Of a stretch of DNA of 64,000 nucleotides, positions 23,141 through 34,400 are shown one piece after another; positions within the stretch are counted from its first letter, which is position 1, and each line of letters starts with the position of its first letter. A program made the position numbers and the translations under genes. Under the pieces are notes generated by a model, which had not been told where the DNA came from, did not search any database, and worked only from the letters and a program-made list of their open reading frames with translations. The DNA comes from Glandiceps talaboti (Eukaryota > Hemichordata > Enteropneusta > Spengelidae), in NCBI RefSeq assembly GCF_964340395.1, contig NC_135553.1, positions 189,001-253,000 of the forward strand, read 5' to 3'.

Positions 23141-25505
23141 ACAAGCGACCTATCGGTCAGAATAGCTCCGCTGTTTGTTTTTTTAATTTAATTTTTTATT
23201 TTGGTGACACGTAGAAGTGGTTCAGTTCTTCAGCTCTTCACTATGCAGTTTTGTTTTAGCGATGCAATAAAGTGGTTAGTGGTTCATATGATGTCTCACT
23301 GTTAAACACATTTTACACAGAAGTTGGTAATGTATTGTACTTTTATACCATAGTCACCATTTTATAACAAAAATCTACTGTTATGAAAAATTGCACAAAA
23401 TCTCAGGAAAAAAATGACTGGGAAATGCACACAAGAAAAAGAAAAAAAAGAGGATTTTGAGGTTGGCTATAAATAATTCCATTGTCTTACAGCTTTAACC
23501 CTGGGAAATTTTAATGATGAATGAAATAAACTGGGGATCTAAAATAATTTTGAGGCAATTTGAATTTCAATTTTCTAACAAATTTACCAAGTCAACAACA
23601 TTCAACTTGTACAAGTTGTAGTAGATATATATAGGGAAGAAATGTATTAATCGCCATCTTAGTTTTCGGACGGCGACAATCCCCGCCAAGTACCCGAAAG
23701 GGAGTCATTCTGGCAGCCATACGTTACAGTGGTAACACTCGTTCATGTTCTATTACCTTTCATAAAGAAAACACAACGAAATGGTTGAAGTGGTCTTTTT
23801 TTTTTAATTTCTTTTCATCACAACAACAAAATCTGCGTGATCAAAAGTGTTGTAAACTAAACCAGAAAGAATTATCGGACTGGCTAAACTTCCCGATGAA
23901 CTGGAGTAAGGTCCAAGTCCAAGTAAGCCTCGATAGTACGTGAGAAAATCGTCTCAAACTAGCGATACAACTTTCAAAATATAACTTGACATGTCTTCAT
24001 TTGTTAGATTTATACAATTCAAGACGCGTTTTCACTCGAAAACAACAATTCTGTGAATAATGACACTCTGAACGCAGCGATTTCTCGGACGATGTTACCA
24101 CTGTAACGTATGGCTGACAACGACTTGCTTCCGGGTTAGTCCCTCGAGCATCCGGGTACCTGGGGTTGTCGCCGTACGGAAACTAAGAAAGATGGAATTT
24201 ACAGTGATTCTTGTGACCGGTGCGGCGCCTGTCAGCAGACTCGGCCATTTTTTTCATCATTCCATTGTATTTAAACCTTGTACTTGACATTTCGCAATAT
24301 TTATAATTCTCAACAAAATGCCTCACTTCGCTCGTACTCGAAGCAGCCGCTCGCGGTATGATCACTGATGACATGACGAGAGAACCTTTTCGGATTTACA
24401 TGTAAAACGGGGAAAGATACGCAAAACATAATGCAAAGTCTGAAGCCAAATTAAAGTTGTGATTATTTTAATTATTTTTACTTGCCAAATATTTGCATTT
24501 TGGAAATGGCAAGACACGTTCATGTCGTTTAACTTTACATGTGAACTGTCGGCCAATAAACAAAATTTGGTTGATTCACAGTCGTCCGCAGTTAGACTGC
24601 TCTTGCATAACTTCAACCGCATGCCTTCCTTACGCAAGTTGTCTTAATTCTGGTTCACTGTCACTCCAAATTGCACGACAATATAGAATTAATCACAAGT
24701 TACATGTTATCTGAAAACATCACATTTTTATAGTGGGTCTGAAGTGAGATTTTAGTGAGTACCAAGAACGTCCTGTGTTGTTACTTGCTGTGGAAAATCG
24801 CCCGGTCAAATGAGGTCAGCTTCAGCTTCTGGTCGAATCAGGATAGAGTATGCAAATAATGACGTTGCGGACTGGCTGATTATGTAGAAGGGGTGCAGAA
24901 TTTGGATTTGAAGTTTACATCCCTGTTTCGAATAAACGCTTGTCACTTCATGCATTTGGGCGCCCAATGCGTAGAATTATGACTATAGCACATATTACAT
25001 TGCTTGTTTGACGTCAATAGTGTCTTTTGAAAAGTGGCAGTTTACTTAAAGTCTCGTCGACTGATTTCCAATATGGCGTCGGTCATTATGCTCATTAACA
25101 TATTCATTTTTTTTTTCAAATTACAAAAAAAAAATCATAAAAAATAAAAATGAAGATGTGCTGACTTGAAATTAACAAACCTGAGTAAGCTACCCCCTGC
25201 GCATCAACACACCAGATATCAAAGCAATCTGACAATAAGTTTTCACGGAGATGATGAAAATGACATTTTATGAAAAAAAATCATAAAAAATTGAAAATGG
25301 CACAGATCAACTTGGCATGAACAAATCTGAATAGCCTCCCCCCAGGGAACATGCACACCAAATATCTAAGAATACTGACTGTCACTTTCGGAGAAAATAA
25401 TGAAAATATAAAAGTTTGACGGACACCTATGATTCACTCTACTCTCTATACTCTATACAACCTATACCTAAAGCTACGCTTTCAGCTTTCGCTGACAGCG
25501 GAGCT
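23141..25505. mobile_element. 2.3-kb non-autonomous repeat element, copy 1
   Basis: Begins ACAAGCGACCTATCGGTCAG then AATAGCTCCGCTG and ends GCTGACAGCGGAGCT, so AGCTCCGCTGT/ACAGCGGAGCT are inverted near the termini. A second copy in the opposite orientation is at 33,637-36,100 in SNX14 intron 6 and matches along its length. No open frame of note. It contains a nested MITE at 23,658-24,187. Confidence 0.78.
23658..24187. mobile_element. MITE nested in the 2.3-kb element
   Basis: The terminal inverted repeats CTTAGTTTTCGGACGGCGAC and GTCGCCGTACGGAAACTAAG are followed inward by GCCATACGTTACAGTGGTAA (near 23,717) and its inverse TTACCACTGTAACGTATGGC (near 24,094). About 530 bases, non-coding. Also present in the copy at 35,072-35,580, so it was part of the element before that spread. 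Confidence 0.7.
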
Positions 25506-25510
25506 AATAA

Positions 25511-25650
25511 AAGGGAGCATTGTTAGGGTAGGTACAGGAGGGGATTCTCCTTGCGCCCCTATAATTTTTTGAAATTCAAGGACTAAAACTAATTAAAGAG
25601 TGATATCTTGTGTCATTTTAACATGTCAAGGTAATAACAATACCCCCTCC
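25511..25650. repeat. Right flanking repeat of the 2.3-kb element
   Basis: Direct-repeat partner of 23,026-23,130; see shared words there. Confidence 0.55.
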
Positions 25651-26069
25651 TGATCACTGCAATTGAAATCTTAGTTCAGAATACCGACACTCAGAAAAAT
25701 TTGAAATATAGTTGCATGCCATATCATTTAAAATTAGGAAAAAATATACATTGTAGTATACTTATATACTAGTATTCATTTCATGTAACAGAACGCCATG
25801 TACTAGTATCTGTGCAATGAAAAGTTAGCTATATATTACCATATGCTTTGTTTATACTGATTATAAATATTTACACCACGATATTTGTGCAATAAAACCT
25901 GTCAGGGATTTTCAGCTCACCAAGTCACCATATCATATCATCCCACTATCTGGTATGCTTTCACTGACTGATGAGTTGATCCTATTTGGTCAGACGTTGG
26001 CCTCCTGTGTGGCTTCAGCTGTTTATTACTTACTACTTTATCATGATTTGTTTCAATTCAAGTAACAGA

Positions 26070-27650
26070 TCTCAATGTATGATTATCTGACATCTTTGTT
26101 CAAGAAATGTATCACAGAACTGGTACCGATTCTTACAGAAATCATAAATTCTTCTCTCCAGCAAGGCATTGTCCCTGATTCATTCAAATCGGCTGTCGTC
26201 ACACCATTACTGAAGAAATCATCGCTTGATTGTAATAACTTGAAAAACTACCGTCCAGTATCTAATTTACCATTCTTCTCCAAGATCCTTGAAAAGGTTG
26301 TCGTAGCACAGTTAAATGCATACCTCTCAGACAATTCCTTGTGTGAACAATTCCAGTCCGCTTATAGAAAATACCACAGCACCGAAACAGCGTTGCTCAA
26401 AGTCCATGATGATATCTGCACTTCACTTGATGCCGGCAAGAGTGTTCTGCTTGTCCTCCTCGATCTATCGGCGGCCTTTGACACTATCGACCATGATATC
26501 TTACTATCACGATTATCTGACATCGGCATCAAAGGTACCCCCCTGAACTGGTTTGCATCATACCTCTCCAATCGTCAGCAATCTGTTCTAGTTAAGGATA
26601 CTGTCTCTACCCCAACTCTTCTTCAATCAGGTGTTCCACAGGGATCGGTACTTGGTCCTCTACTCTTTTGCATTTACATCTCCCCACTTGGTCAGTTAAT
26701 TCGGCAGCATAATCTTAACTTCCACCTATACGCAGATGACAGTCAACTCTACAATGCTCTTACTCCATCAGACATCTCTCTATCGGTTAGAAACATGGAA
26801 GCTGCTGCTAACGACATCAAGACGTGGATGACCAAGAATAAGCTCAAACTCAACGACGACAAAACTGAAGTCTTACTCATTACATCGAAAATCAGTCGAC
26901 CTCAAAGTCCAACTATTGATAACATCCATATTGGCGAAAGTACAATTCAACCAGCCGAAACAGCTCGTAATATTGGTGTAACTTTCGATTCTCATCACAC
27001 GTTAAAAAAGCACATATCCACAACATGTCAATCAATCTACCATTATCTCAGGAAAATTGGCTATATCCGTCCCTACCTCTCCAAATCTACTTGTCAGAAA
27101 CTCGTCCAGGCATTAATATCAAGCAAACTTGACAATGGTAATGCCCTTCTCTATGGCTTACCCAACGATCATATCAAACCACTCCAACATGTTCAAAACG
27201 CTGCAGCAAAAATCATCATGCGAGCCAGGAAATATGATCATGTAACACCACTCCTAAAGGAACTACACTGGCTACCAGTTCAGGACAGAATAAAGTTCAA
27301 ACTTTTGCTCATGACATACAAGTCCCTCAATGGACTCGCTCCAAGATATTTATCAGACCTTCTTCACTGGAAAACAGCTACGAGAACACTGCGATCAACA
27401 AATAAACATCTCCTATATGTACCTAAGTACAAGCTGGAATCTTATGGAGGAAGATCGTTTTCTTCTGCTGCGCCTCGTCTGTGGAATGAACTACCAATTG
27501 AAATTCGCGAACAAGTTACAATTAGCACATTTAAAAAACACTTAAAGACTTACCTGTTTTCTAAAACATTTTGACTGTACAGCGCCTTTGAACTCTTGTC
27601 ATAGTGGAATTGGCGCTATATAAATTGCATCGATTGATTGATTGATTGAA
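26070..27650 (+). mobile_element. 5'-truncated CR1/L2-like non-LTR retrotransposon
   Basis: Reverse-transcriptase frame followed by a short 3' tail containing GGCGCTATATAAATTGCAT and ending in (GATT)n at about 27,628-27,648, the tail type of CR1/L2-like elements. The endonuclease and ORF1 are missing; the break is near 26,070, just before the TSLFKKC segment. The open, stop-free RT suggests a young insertion. Confidence 0.88.
26075..27574 (+). CDS. Reverse transcriptase, N-terminally truncated ORF2
   Basis: 499 codons without a stop. Seen: fingers motif NYRPVSNLPFFSKILEKV (58-75), SAYRKYHSTETALL (95-108), polymerase motif A LDLSAAFDTIDHD (129-141), motif B GVPQGSVLGPLLF (186-198), motif C YADD (219-222), and the conserved C-terminal region with LHWLPVQDRI and GGRSFSSAAPRLWNELP near the end. 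All catalytic aspartates are present. A full-length protein would have an AP endonuclease ahead of this; it is absent, so the copy cannot be autonomous, and the ATG is merely the first in frame. Confidence 0.9.
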   Translation: MYDYLTSLFKKCITELVPILTEIINSSLQQGIVPDSFKSAVVTPLLKKSSLDCNNLKNYRPVSNLPFFSKILEKVVVAQLNAYLSDNSLCEQFQSAYRKYHSTETALLKVHDDICTSLDAGKSVLLVLLDLSAAFDTIDHDILLSRLSDIGIKGTPLNWFASYLSNRQQSVLVKDTVSTPTLLQSGVPQGSVLGPLLFCIYISPLGQLIRQHNLNFHLYADDSQLYNALTPSDISLSVRNMEAAANDIKTWMTKNKLKLNDDKTEVLLITSKISRPQSPTIDNIHIGESTIQPAETARNIGVTFDSHHTLKKHISTTCQSIYHYLRKIGYIRPYLSKSTCQKLVQALISSKLDNGNALLYGLPNDHIKPLQHVQNAAAKIIMRARKYDHVTPLLKELHWLPVQDRIKFKLLLMTYKSLNGLAPRYLSDLLHWKTATRTLRSTNKHLLYVPKYKLESYGGRSFSSAAPRLWNELPIEIREQVTISTFKKHLKTYLFSKTF

Positions 27651-28200
27651 TGTACTAGTGTCGGTTTGATCCGTTTGTGTTACAGATTATTATGTTCAAC
27701 TGTACTGCACTGGCTTCAGAAACTACATGTATATGTCGAATTTGTATGCATTTGTGATAAAGGCTATTTATATGCAATATGCACTGAAAAGTTCTGCAGA
27801 AAAAACACTGTATTAATAAAATTATGTGTGTTAAAATTTGTATATAAGTGTGTTCTATACTTCAGTGTTAGCAAAATAAGTAACTAGCCCCCCCCCCCCT
27901 TTCACTACCCAGCCTTCTAGATTAGCATTTTTTCGAGTGACCCCCCCCCCCCATTCCTCAGACCCCCCCCCTCCGGTCATAACATGACGGCTCCCAACTG
28001 CGAGGAACAAAATGTCTTGTGACTTCTCAGAAGGGTGGTATTCATGTTTGCCACATTACATGCATATTTGCCTTATCGCTTCAAATTGACGAAAATGAAC
28101 AAGGCACAATTCAAAAGTCTATTAGTATACATATGATTTTATTTGTGTTTGTGAAATGCATGTATATGTAAGATAATAGTATTATAGTACATTACACCAC
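27575..28200. other. Intergenic with poly-C tracts
   Basis: C runs at about 27,888-27,898, 27,938-27,951 and 27,964-27,971 sit in a repeat that resembles, inverted, 22,549-22,640 (GGGAGCC(A/G)TCAT, GGTC(A/T)GAGGAAT). No gene. Confidence 0.5.
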
Positions 28201-28239
28201 CTGGGATTACATCTCTGCATAAATCTAAGTACTTCCTCG

Positions 28240-28290
28240 TAACAGCGCCACTACCGACAGGTAGAGGGGAGGTTCAACATGGCGGACTTT
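28240..28290 (+). promoter_or_regulatory. SNX14 start region with YY1-like site
   Basis: CAACATGGCGGA (28,275-28,286) matches the YY1 consensus AANATGGCGG and overlaps the start codon, a frequent arrangement in broadly expressed animal genes. No TATA box is apparent upstream. Confidence 0.45.
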
Positions 28291-31200
28291 GTGAAAGAGC
28301 TGTTAACCCTCTGCAAAAGACATCGTACATTTGCTTATTCTGTGTGTACCCTCTTCATTCTCAGTGTTGTGTTCATAAGGTAAGATATTTATCCAACGGT
28401 CTGACCCATTGTCAGGGAATCAAAACCACCATTCACTCTGCCAACAACAGTATAGTCTGTCCAAAACATTGCAACTTACACGATCGTGTAACACCTAGTC
28501 CTGCTTGCAGACGGTGCACGGGTCTATTTTACTGACACGAGTCCCGGATTACTCCGTATGCAAGCAGGACTATGTAACCCCTAGCTACATTTGTAATAAA
28601 TTTGTATCACTTCGTCCCATTTCAACTCGACCCAATTTCAGTTTATCGGATTTGTGGGCTGATTGTTTTTATAATAACAACATCAAAAGTCTGGTTTTCC
28701 TACCAACACGATGGAGGGATATTAAAAACCAAATTAAAAAAAAAATCAAATCTTTATTTATAGTTATACTGTATAGTTCGTTTAAACACTTATCTCCCAA
28801 GACACCCATCTATAGAACCGTGGCGTGGCCAAAGATCTTGGAGGGGTCCCCTCCAAGATGTATGATCAAACCTAGTTTTGAGGGTAAATGAAGTGATCTT
28901 GGAGTATGTCAGAAAACAAAAGCAGAGTTTTTTAATAAGAGTAGCTCATACATACTTCAGTAGCCCTGCTTGCAGATGGTGCAGGGGTCAAGATTACTGA
29001 CATGATCCTCAGGCAAGAGAAGGGAGGGACAATTGTCAGAATCAAGTCCCAAATGACTCTGTATGCAAGCAGGACTAATATACTTCAACTGTTATGTTAA
29101 CTTTACTCATAGACCCTCGTTGGTGGTGGGTCTATGCTTTACTGAATAGATCCATAGCTATATCATGGCAGTACAGGTATCACTTCCATGGCTATACATT
29201 GTATAAACCTGGAATACAAATAGCACTAGTCTGGATGACCAGCCTGTGGTTCTAAACACAAAGGTATAAATCGTAACAATATTGTATAGGTATAGGAACT
29301 AGACTAACACAGCACAGAAACCTAGATTTTTGACTGACATGACACTTATCATGTCGGTATTTCCACACACCATGGCAGTATAACACCATACTTCCATGCA
29401 CACACTCAGTGACTCACTAAGTAGACTAGTAATGATCATCACTTCATTTGTTGTATATTCCCAGTATATTTATCACTGCAGTTATGATAGATGAAGTGTA
29501 ACGTTATTGTTATGGCAACAATTTGCCCATATGTATTGTTTAGATGCTACCCTTTAGGTTACTACAACATAGTCCTCCACTCCACTTTACTCCAAAATAT
29601 GTAGTTCACACATTTGTATTTGTACAACCTTTTTTAGAAAAACATCAATATTGAAAAAAACACCAATATTTTATATGTTATACATACATGTAAATGTCAT
29701 CCCATACAACAAATCATATGACATCGGTATCCACATAAATATGTAAATATGACATGTTAATAATGTACTGATGTGAGAAGTGATGTGTGAAATAGTTTTT
29801 TCTATATCAATAATCCATCTACAACATCATTAATTTTCTCTTGATTTATGTGTATATCAATTTATGTATTTTATATATCATACATATATTGATTCAAATA
29901 GAATCATTAATTCACAGTACTTATTCATGTGTACTTGCTATATTACTTTATCAGTATAATTTTGGTCAGATAGTTATACATGATTGTATATTTACAAGTG
30001 GGATCCCAGAAACAGCCGGTATCCAGTAGAGCCATCTTATGAAATATTTTAGGCTACGTTAATTAATATCAACAATATTGATTTGCTGATTGATTGAGTG
30101 ATTGAGTGATTGAGTGAGTGAGTGAGTGAGTGAGTGAGTGAGTGAGTGAGTGAGTGAGTGAGTGAGTGAGTGAGTGAGTGAGGGAGTGAGTGAGTGAGTG
30201 AGTGAGTGAGGGAGTGAATGAGTGAGTGAGTGAGTGAGTGAGTGAGTGTGAGGGAGTGAGTGAGTGAGTGAGTGAGTGAGTGAGGGAGTGAGTGAGTGAG
30301 TGAGTGATGAGCTAATTATTTATAAATTGATCGCTCTTCCATCTGTTGAACTAAGCTTTACACAGACATAATAGATTGTGTACTTGTATTTTTTTGTTAC
30401 AGTTACATGCACATATTTCTAATAGCATGGTCGTTTGTTGCCGGTGTTGTCTCAACATATCTGATTCTAAGTAGTAATCCACATTTACCCAATTTACTTC
30501 CTATGTTTACAAGACAACGTGGGGTAAGTGCCAAGCTTATAAATGTATCTGGGTAACCTCTCAGACTCTAGTGAAATAGCCATGTCTGTTGGTCGTCAAT
30601 CATGGTCATAGTATCATGTGACACAAATATATAGTTTAATTCATATACATGTATCTGATAATCAGATTAATGTTGCTACTCATTCATAACAATTCAGAAT
30701 CTAGTGAGCTAACCATGTCTCTGTCAGGAAAAGATCATTGGCCATCAAACAGAACAATCATGGCCATAGTATCATGTGTCACAGTGTGGTAAATGCAAAG
30801 GTTACATGTACAAAATGTATAAGATTAATGTTGTGAACACATATTGTTAACACAGATTTCAAAATCTAGTGAAATAGACATGAAATTTGGGCCACAGTCA
30901 TTGAGTATAGTACAAAATACAGTATTCCACAAAAAATAATTTCCTTGTTCATCTGTTGCTCATTTGTCCAAAATGTCGATTAGAAGAAATTTGATAAAAT
31001 ATGCATAGCTGGAATTTGAATATACATATGACTTCTAGAATGATACAATGTATGTGCAAACATTTATTTCCTGAGGTAACGTGATAATTTGAGAGACTCC
31101 TAAACTATATAATGATGGGTGCTACGTATTTTGGCAAAGGCAAACTAATCTAACACTAAATTGAGATTAATGATAAAGTAACCTGATGTGCATCCCATTA

Positions 31201-31499
31201 ACATATGTGAATTTCATGTGTTAGATATTTGCTAAGAAGAAGAACAATATCAGATTCCAAATTAATCATGAAAGCTACTGAGTCCAAGGTCATTTTTGCT
31301 GTATTTGATTTCTCTTTTTGTGTCATATGAGCCTACTATACATAGTTGGATATACAGATGTTATTTATCATTTGAACTGAAAACTGTTGTGATATTTGTA
31401 TGTACCTTTCTTCATATAGGATACTGACCAGAATGAAACCCCAGTTCAGTTAATCAGAGTGTGTTCTATATGTGGTGATGAGATGTGTAACAGACACAG
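28279..31499 (+). CDS. SNX14: SNX14 exons 1-3: membrane anchor
   Basis: Exons 28279-28379, 30403-30523, 31420-31499. Residues about 18-33 and 37-57 are hydrophobic and form a hairpin ER anchor ([18 protein letters not shown] in the second). Exon 3 encodes VCSICGDEMCNRHR, a CxxC...CxxxH cluster also found in vertebrate SNX14 (CAVCGKVKCKRHR), possibly metal-binding. Confidence 0.92.
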
Positions 31500-34400
31500 G
31501 TAAGGGTTAATATCCACATTGAGGATACATGTAGGGTTAATACCCATAGTGTGGTTTGATACCCTTAGTGTGGGCTGATACCCATAGTGTGGGTTGATAC
31601 CCACAGTGTGTGTTGATACCCACATTGAGGGTTGATACCCATAGTGTGATACCCACATTGAGGGTTGATACCCATAGTGTGATACCCACATTGAGGGTTG
31701 ATACCCATAGTGTGATACCCACATTGAGGGTTGATACCCATAGTGTGATACCCACATTGAGGGTTGATACCCATAGTGAGGGTTGATACCCATAGTGAGG
31801 GTTGATACCCAAAGTATGGGTTGATATCCATAGTGTGGGTTGATACCCATAGTGTGCATTGATAACCATAGTGTGTATTGATAACCATACTGTGTGTTGA
31901 TACCCACATTGAAGGTTGATACCCATATGATGGGTTGATACCCATAGTGAGGGTAACCGGTTAATACCCATTGTGTGTGTTGATACCCATAGTGTGGGTT
32001 GATACCCATAGTGAGGGTTGATGCCAATAGGGTGGGTTGATACCCTTAGTGAGGGTAACCGGTTGATACCCATAGTGCGGATTGATACCCATACTGAGGT
32101 TTGATACCCTCATTGAGGGTTGATATCCATAGTGTGGGTTGATACCCATAGTGAGGGTAACTGGTTGATACCTATAGTCTGGGTTGATTAAGGTTTGATA
32201 CCCACATTGAGAGTTGATACCCATAGTGAGGTTTGATACCCACATTGAGGGCTGATATACATGGTGAGGATTGATACCCACATCAATGGTTAATACCCAC
32301 ATGGCTTTGATCATATATTTTGATGGCTTGATTGATTTGGTGATCTGATTTGTAATCTTGACATACAGCGATGTTGTATTCATGTGACATCTCAGTTCAG
32401 CTTGGAATGATCACATGACAGTTTGAAATATGATGTACAATTTTAAGTTACATGTAACAGTTGTACAGTAATAATAATAACAACACAACACACACACACA
32501 CATGCACACACACGGGTGCATGCACACACATACACGCAAACTTTACTACAAATTCATATTCTCCATTTCAGGCCTGAACTGACAATAACAACTTTACAGC
32601 CGTGGTCCAATCTTTGCATACCACAGAGAGTGGATGTAGCAATAAGTGAGGTAACTCATTTCATCTCCTTATATATTCATTGCTGAACTAAAATTGGCTC
32701 TTTTACTCATTGTAAGGTACAGTGTGACATGGTTCCCTCATGCATCTGCCAACCTCTATAGCCAATAGGCATGGCATGACGTGACGTGACACATCATATC
32801 TTACAGACTACTCTGTAATTAGCTATATTTTCACATGTAACTCATAGAAATATGTCAGAGAAAATAACCATAAGATGACATACTAGTACATGTAATAGTT
32901 ACTGTAACTAGGACTTGTGTATACAAAATGTATGGAGAGGTATTTGATATTCTGTTTTTGTTATTTATAGATCTTGGAACTTGTACTGAAAAATTTTGTA
33001 TATATCTGGTATAAGTAAGTATGGTATAATAAAGTTATTTTGTTGTGGATATATGTGGTATAAGTAAGTACAATGTAATAAAGTTATTTTGTTGTGGATA
33101 TATGTGGTATAAGTAAGTATAATGTAATAAAGTTATTTTTGTTGTGGCTATATGTGTGGTATAAGTAAGTATAATGTAATAAAGTTATTTTTGTTGTGGA
33201 AATATTGGTATAAGTAAGTATAATGTAATGAAGTTATTTTTGTTGTGGCTATATGTGTGTAAGTATAATGTAATAAAGTTGTTTTGTTGTGGTTATATGT
33301 GTGATATAAGTATTATAAGTATAATGTAATAAAGTTTTTATACAAAGATTCAAATTGTCTTTTCAAAACTGTCAATTGGGAATGTGTATAAATATTTAGT
33401 GAATAAATACCCCTGGTATTTCAAGTTTTAAGAACATTGATAATATAATCATAATGTTATAAATGATGACTTGTCTATTTACAGTGACCTGGGTCAGGAT
33501 GAACAGTTTGTTACAACTTTAAGACACAGTCTGAGATATGCTGTGGCTGTTGTGTTGAGGAGAGCAAGAAAGGTACAGTATATACATATATATATATATA
33601 TAGTTTTGGTAGTTCATATTACGCTCTGCAGTTTTTAGCTCCGCTGTCAGCGAAAGCTGAAAGCGTAGCTTTAGGTATAGGTGGGTATTGAGGTATAGAG
33701 AGTAGAGTGAATCATAGGTGTCCGTCAAACTTTTATATTTTTACTATCTACTCCATAAGTGACAGTCGGAATTCTTCGATATTTGGTGTGCATGTTCCCT
33801 GGGGGGAGGCTATTCAGATTTGTTCATGCCAAGTTGATCTGTGCCATTTTCAATTTTTTATGATTTTTTTTCATAAAATGTCATTTTCATCAACTCCTTG
33901 AAAACCTCTTATTAGATTGCTTTGATATCTGGCGTGTTGATGCGCAGGGGGTAGCTTACTCAGATTTGTTAATTTCAAGTCAGCACATCCTCATTTTTAT
34001 TTTTTATGATTTTTTTTTTGTAATTTGAAAAAAAAATGATTATGTTAATGAGCATAATGACCGACGCCATATTGGAAATCAGTCGACGAGACTTTAAGTA
34101 AACTGCCACTTTTCAAAAGACACTATTGACGTCAAACAAGCAATGTAATATGTGCTATAGTCATAATTCTACGCATTGGGCGCCCAAATGACAAGCGTTT
34201 GTTCGAAACAGGGTTGTAAACTTCAAATCCAATTCTGCACCCTTCTACATTATCAGCCAATCCGCAACATCCTCATTTGCATACTCTATCCTGATTCGAC
34301 CAGAAGCTGAAGGTGACCTCATTCGACCGAGCGATTTTCCACAGCAAGTATCTTGAGTATCAACACGGGACGTTCTTAGTACTCACTAAAATCACACTTC

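Noticed and set aside
24183-24374. Short frames inside the 2.3-kb element
   Set aside because: They are not conserved as open frames in the second copy at 33,637-36,100 and show no domain.
31446-32383. Minus-strand frames of 126-193 codons with GINPHYGYQP repeats
   Set aside because: They are products of the intron 3 minisatellite antisense to SNX14; period near 20 bases keeps several frames open at once.
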